From an uncultured Clostridia bacterium (lineage in GTDB: Bacteria > Bacillota > Clostridia > Christensenellales > Borkfalkiaceae): 9,522 nt of DNA. The notes under the pieces are model-generated. The model saw only the letters and a list, made by a program, of their open reading frames with translations. It was not told where the DNA came from and ran no database searches. Shown here piece after piece: positions 4,424 to 9,522 of this stretch (positions are counted from its first letter, which is position 1; the number at the start of each line of letters is the position of its first letter). The stretch is from the NCBI GenBank assembly GCA_947174175.1, contig CAMWHW010000022.1:1-9522 (forward strand), in the 5' to 3' direction. The translations under genes were made by a program, and so were the position numbers.

Positions 4424-7400
4424 ATGAAGAAGAAAAAGAGTTACGCATTAAAATCGGCGGCAATGGGCTTTGCGGCAATCGCAACCTCCCTTATGATAGG
4501 TATGTCCGCCGGATGCGCACAGACCGACAAGCCGAACGAAGACGAGGACGACAAGACCACTACCAAGCTTGACAGTCAGGTTATCAAGAACGGCAATTTC
4601 GAATTTTATTCCGACAACAAGGGCTTATACCCCATAAGCAACCCCGACAACTGGTCGGGCGGCACTAACGGCAGTTCGTCCGCTTCCATGTCGGGCGTTA
4701 TCGATACGAGCAAAAAGCGCTGGGAATACCTTACCGACACCACTCTTCCCCAGACGCTTAAAGATAACAACGACCTTAAAAGCGACGACGAGAACAAGAA
4801 AGATTACAACGGCGCGCTTGCAGACGATATGCCCTATAAAAATCCCCACGCGGCTACGGAAAGCTCCGCAAGTGACGAGGACAAGGCGTATATCAGCAAC
4901 CCCTACACTCATAAGTACAGCTATGACGGCGAGGGCAAAATAATCGATTCGGCGGACGGCAGCGCGGTTACCACGTACGCGGACGAGGACGGCAAGCTTT
5001 ATCTTGACGAAAAGCATGAAACTCCCCTTGAAACCTCCGTACTGATGATCCATAACTACCGCAACAATTACTACACGGGTACCGAGGGCTATTTCTCCTC
5101 TTCCACGACGACCACGCTAGAAGCGGGCACGGCGGCGGAAATTTCGCTGTGGGTTAAGACGAGCGATTTGTACTTTGACGGCGCGAAGGGCGTAAGAACC
5201 GAAGTGGAGTCGGAGCGCGGCGCGTATATCAAAGTCAATACGCAGGTCGGCGGCAACAGCCTTGAAAGCTTTATAATCAAAAATATAGACACCGAAAAGC
5301 TGAACGCGGACGGCGCAAACAACGGCTGGGTGCAGTACACTATTTACGTTGAAGCAAGCAACTTTGCCGATACCACCGTTTCCCTTACTCTCGGTCTCGG
5401 TCAGGACGATATTTACACGGTTGAAGGCTACGCTTTCTTTGACGACGTTACCCTTACCAAATATCTGAACAGAGCGGAGATGGAAGAAAAGTGCGCGGCG
5501 TTCGGCGAAAATATCCGTCTTGAAAACACTTCCGCGGAACCCAACGTTTCCTATCCCCTTTCTCCCGACGACGCAAAGACCGAGTTCCGCGTGGACAAGG
5601 TTACCTATAACACCAACGGAAACGACGGCGGATACGTTGAGAAAACGGACGAAAACAATTTTGCGGACAGGTACTTCTTTATAGACCTTGCAAGCTCGAC
5701 TGCGGAGGACGCTCTTGAAATAAGCGCAAGCGGAATTACTGCGGGACTTACCGTTGAAGAGACGAGCACGGGCAAGTACGTGAGTGCGAAAAACGAGTAC
5801 AAGAACGATTTCAACGCGCTTGATAACGGCGCGGATACGGCGTTTATTCCCACTAAGCTGGGCGAAAAGGGCATTAACGTAAAGGACGACCTTTTAACCC
5901 ATACCGCTATTACGAACGCAGAAGACTGGAAGCTTGACGCAGGCGAATACACCGACGTGCTTACCGACGCGTTAAAGACGGCGGTAAAACTTCCCGGAGT
6001 AGTAAACGACGCTACGAGCGCGCTGGTCATTCTCAGCGCGAGAGGCGCGGCTTACGAAGCACAGATTACCAACGGCGAAGTATTCAAGCTTGCCAAAAAC
6101 GAATACGCACTCATTTCCTTCTGGGTTAAAACTTCGGATATGAACGGCGCAAGCGCGGCGAAATTCACCGTGGTTGACGTTGACGACAAAACCAACAAGT
6201 CGGAGTTCAGCGTGGACTCCACCACCGAATCGCTGGTTAATATCGGCGACAACGAAAACGTTTACAACGGCTGGGTTAAGTGCTTTATAAGAGTTTCAAA
6301 CACCACCGACGACGATAAGACGTTTAAAATAGTAGTCAATTTCGGCAACACGACTATAAAGGGCACGACCACTTCCTCCTACACGGCGGGCTGGATGGCT
6401 ATGACAAACCTTTCCGTTACGCCGCTCGACAAGGACGTCTTCGGTTACTCCTCGGGCGCTTCGCACGCGGCAACCCTTGCGTTTACCGAATCGACGCCTA
6501 ACACCACGCACAACTTCGATACCGAGCTTGGCGACAAGAACGAGATTAAAGACAATCTTGCCATTCCCTCCGCTTACACGGGCGTTTACGGCAACAGCCT
6601 GAACATTGCGCCCAATGGCAACGCGGCTGACAAGGAAGATTACGACAAGACCAACTCCAACCCTTACGCGGGTATTCTGAATAAGGAAAACTTCGAAAAC
6701 GGCAATTACAAGGGCGACTGGTTCAACAAGCTTACTGCCATAACCGTTGACAGTAACGAGGAGAGCGTCTGGAACAAGTATTTCGATAAATACACCGTTC
6801 CGCCCCTGCTTATCGTAAACACCGTTAAGAATTTCAGCGAAGACAACAAGATTTATAACTACGGCTATATAGGCAACCCCGCGACCGTTTCGGCGAACGG
6901 TTACGTTGCAGTCAGCGTAAGAGTTAAGGCGAGCGCGGGCGCTATTGCCAACGTTTACCTTGTGGAAAACGGCGTTGCGGGCAACAAGGTGCTCAATTAC
7001 GCTCTGCCCAAATACAACTTCTGGTACGACGATGACGGCAACATTTTAAAGGGCGAGCCCGAAGAGAACGCCTCCTCCGCCAAGAAGAAGGAAAATATTG
7101 CGTATACTCTGAGAGCCGACGGTCTGTACGAGAACGGCGACGGAAAGCTTTACGCGAATTTCTATAACCTTTCCAAGTACTACGATATAAGATTCGAGCA
7201 CGAAACTTTCTACAACGAAAACGGCGAACAGGTCAATTTCGAAGACCTGGTTCAGGGCGAAACCTATTACGCGAACGCGCAGAAAACGGCTTACGCTCCC
7301 CACCACCTGGTTGCGGGCGGCAAGGGCAACAACAAGGTTTACGAATATAACGGCGGCGTGGGCGGCGAAACGACTTACTGCTACCTTGAAAAGAACAAGG

Positions 7401-8530
7401 TCAACAAGAACAAAGTCGTTTACGGAATAGACACCACGGTTGCAAAGATGCGTTACGACAACAGCGCAGCCGAGAATATCCCCTATCAGTTTACCATTGA
7501 CACCACCACCGATGAAGGCGCAAAGTACGCGGGCAAGTGGGTAACCGTTACCTTCTATATCCACGGCGGAAGCGAAGCTAAGAATTACAGACTGGAACTG
7601 TGGAGCGGTAAGCGCGACGAGCAGACGAGCTATGCCGAGGGTGCGGCTGACAGCTACGTAGTATTCGATTACAGCAATATTTCGCTTGACCAGACTTCGT
7701 ACAACGAGCTTGTGGGCGCGTATACGAACGACATTATTACCGATTACAAAGAGAATATCAAGGGCGAACTTGCGGACGATAACGGAACCATTGCCGACCT
7801 TGAAAAGCTTGCCGACAAAAAGAGCACTCTGTACAATTACTACGCGACCTACTACACCTTCTCGCTGTACGATTCCGAAGCGTTCATTCCCTTCAATGCG
7901 GAAACCGCGGAGAAGAATCAGACGGGTTACTCCTACGCTTACAGCGATAACCAGGAAAGTCTTGCTCTTCTTAAAGTCGAGGACGACGGCAACTTTACGA
8001 TGTCCGCATTCATAGATTATTCGGTTATCGATAAGGATATCGAAATTATAGGCGCTCCCACCGTGCCCGACAACAACACGAACGACGACACGAACAAGGA
8101 CGATACGCCCGTTAACGTTTGGCTGCTTGCGGCTTCGATTGCGCTGGTCGTAGCGATATTCGTTGCGATTGCCGCGATATTCATAAGAGATTTCGTTAAG
8201 AAGCACAGACATAAGAAGACCGCGGGCAAAAATTCTTATAACTTCAATAAGAATAAGCGCTACGTTAAGAAGTACGTTAAGGCTAACGGCGAGGCACCCG
8301 CAATTGCCGAGGGCGAAGTTGACGAGAGCTTGCTGAACGACACTCCCGCTGCTGCCGAAGAAAAGGACGAAACTCCCGAGGTAACCGCAACCGAGGAGAG
8401 CGCCGAACCCGAAACGCAGGTTGAAGAGCCTGCCGAAAGCGGCGAAAGCGAAGCGCAAGCCGAGCAGACCGAACAGTCCGATGAAGCAAAGTCCGAAGGC
8501 GAAGAGCCCACGGACGGCGAAGAAAAGTAA
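4424..8530 (+). CDS. Giant cell-surface protein: lipoprotein-like N-terminus, three CBM-like modules, C-terminal membrane anchor, 1368 aa
   Basis: The start at 4424 has an AAAGG site and yields a K-rich signal peptide ending in a lipobox-like 'MSAGC' (C31); the -3 Ser is unusual, so signal peptidase I cleavage is an alternative. 'NGNFEF' (56-61) opens a carbohydrate-binding-module 4/9-like region. Three modules share a core: a strand pair ending in VKTS/VKAS (I240, I564, V830), then NGWV or GKWV (300, 615, 1037), then a closing strand such as 'FFDDVTL' (338, 657, 1078). The third carries about 150 extra Tyr/Asn-rich residues. A membrane helix (about 1232-1254) is followed by a strongly basic stretch and then a roughly 80-residue Glu-rich tail, presumably cytoplasmic. 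No catalytic domain, LPXTG or S-layer motif is seen. A role in binding or adhering to polysaccharide outside the cell is inferred. The gene is monocistronic by promoter and terminator. Confidence 0.88.
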   Translation: MKKKKSYALKSAAMGFAAIATSLMIGMSAGCAQTDKPNEDEDDKTTTKLDSQVIKNGNFEFYSDNKGLYPISNPDNWSGGTNGSSSASMSGVIDTSKKRWEYLTDTTLPQTLKDNNDLKSDDENKKDYNGALADDMPYKNPHAATESSASDEDKAYISNPYTHKYSYDGEGKIIDSADGSAVTTYADEDGKLYLDEKHETPLETSVLMIHNYRNNYYTGTEGYFSSSTTTTLEAGTAAEISLWVKTSDLYFDGAKGVRTEVESERGAYIKVNTQVGGNSLESFIIKNIDTEKLNADGANNGWVQYTIYVEASNFADTTVSLTLGLGQDDIYTVEGYAFFDDVTLTKYLNRAEMEEKCAAFGENIRLENTSAEPNVSYPLSPDDAKTEFRVDKVTYNTNGNDGGYVEKTDENNFADRYFFIDLASSTAEDALEISASGITAGLTVEETSTGKYVSAKNEYKNDFNALDNGADTAFIPTKLGEKGINVKDDLLTHTAITNAEDWKLDAGEYTDVLTDALKTAVKLPGVVNDATSALVILSARGAAYEAQITNGEVFKLAKNEYALISFWVKTSDMNGASAAKFTVVDVDDKTNKSEFSVDSTTESLVNIGDNENVYNGWVKCFIRVSNTTDDDKTFKIVVNFGNTTIKGTTTSSYTAGWMAMTNLSVTPLDKDVFGYSSGASHAATLAFTESTPNTTHNFDTELGDKNEIKDNLAIPSAYTGVYGNSLNIAPNGNAADKEDYDKTNSNPYAGILNKENFENGNYKGDWFNKLTAITVDSNEESVWNKYFDKYTVPPLLIVNTVKNFSEDNKIYNYGYIGNPATVSANGYVAVSVRVKASAGAIANVYLVENGVAGNKVLNYALPKYNFWYDDDGNILKGEPEENASSAKKKENIAYTLRADGLYENGDGKLYANFYNLSKYYDIRFEHETFYNENGEQVNFEDLVQGETYYANAQKTAYAPHHLVAGGKGNNKVYEYNGGVGGETTYCYLEKNKVNKNKVVYGIDTTVAKMRYDNSAAENIPYQFTIDTTTDEGAKYAGKWVTVTFYIHGGSEAKNYRLELWSGKRDEQTSYAEGAADSYVVFDYSNISLDQTSYNELVGAYTNDIITDYKENIKGELADDNGTIADLEKLADKKSTLYNYYATYYTFSLYDSEAFIPFNAETAEKNQTGYSYAYSDNQESLALLKVEDDGNFTMSAFIDYSVIDKDIEIIGAPTVPDNNTNDDTNKDDTPVNVWLLAASIALVVAIFVAIAAIFIRDFVKKHRHKKTAGKNSYNFNKNKRYVKKYVKANGEAPAIAEGEVDESLLNDTPAAAEEKDETPEVTATEESAEPETQVEEPAESGESEAQAEQTEQSDEAKSEGEEPTDGEEK

Positions 8531-8545
8531 AATAACATGAAAAAG

Positions 8546-8573
8546 AAGCGCTCCGCCGTTGCGGAGCGCTTTT
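8546..8573. terminator. Bidirectional terminator between the surface-protein and RsmF genes
   Basis: A perfect 11-bp GC-rich stem (AAGCGCTCCGC at 8546-8556, GCGGAGCGCTT at 8561-8571) closes a CGTT loop. In the plus direction it is followed by TTATATTG, and in the minus direction by CTTTTTC. It lies between the convergent stops at 8530 and 8581 and should serve both genes. Confidence 0.9.
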
Positions 8574-8580
8574 ATATTGT

Positions 8581-9522
8581 TTAAATTCTGAGTCCCTTGG
8601 GAAGGTGATTTTTCGCGATACCTCCCACCGCCTTGCACCAGCCTAGCGGATAGCCGAGGTGGGTTACCAGCGCCCAGCCCGAAAGCTTTTCTGGGCAGGC
8701 AAACGTATTGCCGCCCAGATAGGCAAGCGCAGTCTTTTCGTCCACTTCAACGGCGTTTGCCTCGGTATTTTTAAGGCACATAGCAAGCGAATGGCACGGC
8801 TCGATTCTGCCAGATTTTATTTCGCCCAGACGCACGCCCGCGCGCAGAGTTTTAAACGGCAGCGACGGACAGCCGTCGGGAATCGAATAGATTACGTCGC
8901 CCGCACGATGCAGATTTCCGTACGGAGCGCGGAGCAGATATCTTTTTTCAAAGTCCCTGTATTCGGACAGTGCTTTTTTATCTGCAAAGGTCGGCTTAAA
9001 TAATTCAACCGCGCCTTCCTCTCCGTCAGTCTTTTGCAGCAGAGCGACGAAATGCCCCTCGCCCGCACACTCGTGCGGATACAGTTTTTCCATTGAAAGC
9101 AGTTTAAAGTTTTTATATTTGGCAAGAAAATTTTCAATCTGCCGTTCGTCCTCTTCGGACGCGAAAGTACACGTTGAGTAGACGAGCAAGCCGTTGGGTT
9201 TGAGCGCACGCTGCGCGCAGTCCAGAATGAGCGACTGCCTTTGGGCGCAAGCCTTTACGTTTTCCTCGCTCCACTCTCTTACCGCGCTCTCTTCCTTTAA
9301 AAACATACCCTCACCAGAACACGGTGCATCGACGAGAACCTTATCAAAATACCCCTCGAAATGCTCTGCAATGCGTTCGGGACTTTCGCTGACAACCGCG
9401 GCGTTGGTTATACCAAGTCGCTCGACGTTCTGCGAAAGAATTTTTGCGCGCGCAAAATTGATTTCATTCAAAACTATCACGCCGCCGCCCTGCATACTCT
9501 GCGCAAGCTGAGTGCCCTTGCC
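8581..9522 (-). CDS. rsmF: RsmF-type 16S rRNA m5C methyltransferase (5'-partial)
   Basis: This is a SAM-dependent RNA cytosine-C5 methyltransferase of the NOL1/NOP2/Sun family. Only the last 313 residues are visible; the frame stays open to the window edge, and its first visible codons 'GKGTQLAQSMQGGG' match the SAM-binding 'GGKSTQLA' region, so the N-terminal part lies outside. Both conserved cysteines are present: the motif IV Cys in 'VDAPCSGEGMF' (codon at 9319-9321) and the motif VI nucleophile in 'YSTCTFASEEDE' (codon at 9169-9171). The PCSGEGM form and the long C-terminal part, with a PUA-like end in 'NHLPKGLRI', fit RsmF (YebU group) better than RsmB. The likely job is methylation of 16S rRNA during ribosome assembly, although some relatives also modify tRNA. 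It ends at the bidirectional terminator shared with the surface-protein gene. Confidence 0.93.
   Translation of the reverse strand, partial: GKGTQLAQSMQGGGVIVLNEINFARAKILSQNVERLGITNAAVVSESPERIAEHFEGYFDKVLVDAPCSGEGMFLKEESAVREWSEENVKACAQRQSLILDCAQRALKPNGLLVYSTCTFASEEDERQIENFLAKYKNFKLLSMEKLYPHECAGEGHFVALLQKTDGEEGAVELFKPTFADKKALSEYRDFEKRYLLRAPYGNLHRAGDVIYSIPDGCPSLPFKTLRAGVRLGEIKSGRIEPCHSLAMCLKNTEANAVEVDEKTALAYLGGNTFACPEKLSGWALVTHLGYPLGWCKAVGGIAKNHLPKGLRI

Noticed and set aside
8340..8530. Tandem repeats encoding the Glu-rich tail
   Set aside because: The DNA is low in complexity because of repeated Glu/Ala/Ser/Pro codons, but no regular repeat unit is kept.
7046..8638. A 530-codon open frame on the minus strand opposite the 3' half of the surface-protein gene
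   Set aside because: It runs antisense through the surface protein, crosses the bidirectional terminator and overlaps the end of rsmF. Its translation is a Val/Arg/Leu-rich product of the opposite strand's codon bias, with no ribosome site or family motif.
1..9522. CRISPR arrays, tRNA/rRNA genes, insertion sequences, attachment sites
   Set aside because: No regular direct repeats, cloverleaf-like elements, transposase or integrase motifs were seen on either strand.

Overview
The window looks like chromosomal DNA from an anaerobic, spore-forming Bacillota lineage, most likely an uncultured gut-type member of class Clostridia. This is inferred from a SpoVB-type flippase, a small signal-less LysM protein, a Cys-rich protein of a type I associate with Clostridia, a very large Cys-anchored surface protein with a K-rich signal peptide, Firmicutes-style sigma-A promoters, and mixed GC with A/T-rich intergenic DNA. 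Assignment below class is not supported.

Layout, left to right. (1) 2-697, minus: a small metallophosphoesterase whose promoter sits directly against its start codon. (2) 698-891: intergenic DNA with that promoter, an opposing plus-strand promoter with no gene after it, and a minus-strand terminator. (3) 892-1548 and 1635-1904, both minus: a Cys-rich protein without a signal peptide and a small LysM protein, both plausible spore-envelope components. (4) 1974-3473, plus and divergent from the LysM gene: a SpoVB-family polytopic flippase. (5) 3470-4214, minus: two tightly coupled genes that each encode half of a TauE/SafE (TSUP) transporter. Their downstream end converges on the flippase gene with overlapping stop codons. 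(6) 4215-4423: a divergent control region with a near-perfect 26-bp palindrome, a good sigma-A promoter and leader hairpins on both sides. (7) 4424-8530, plus: a 1368-residue surface protein with a lipoprotein-like N-terminus, three carbohydrate-binding-module-like modules, a C-terminal membrane helix and a charged cytoplasmic tail. (8) 8546-8573: a bidirectional terminator. (9) 8581-9522, minus: an RsmF-type rRNA m5C methyltransferase, cut at its 5' end by the window edge.

How the genes fit together. The LysM protein, the Cys-rich protein and the SpoVB-like flippase form a plausible spore cortex/coat neighbourhood. The split TSUP pair probably makes a heteromeric anion exporter. The surface protein is a single-gene unit with its own promoter and terminator. 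No mobile element, CRISPR array, tRNA or rRNA gene was seen. The most notable points are three genes whose -10 elements lie 6-7 nt from the ATG (possible leaderless transcripts), the TSUP transporter divided exactly between its duplicated halves, and the doubly anchored surface protein.
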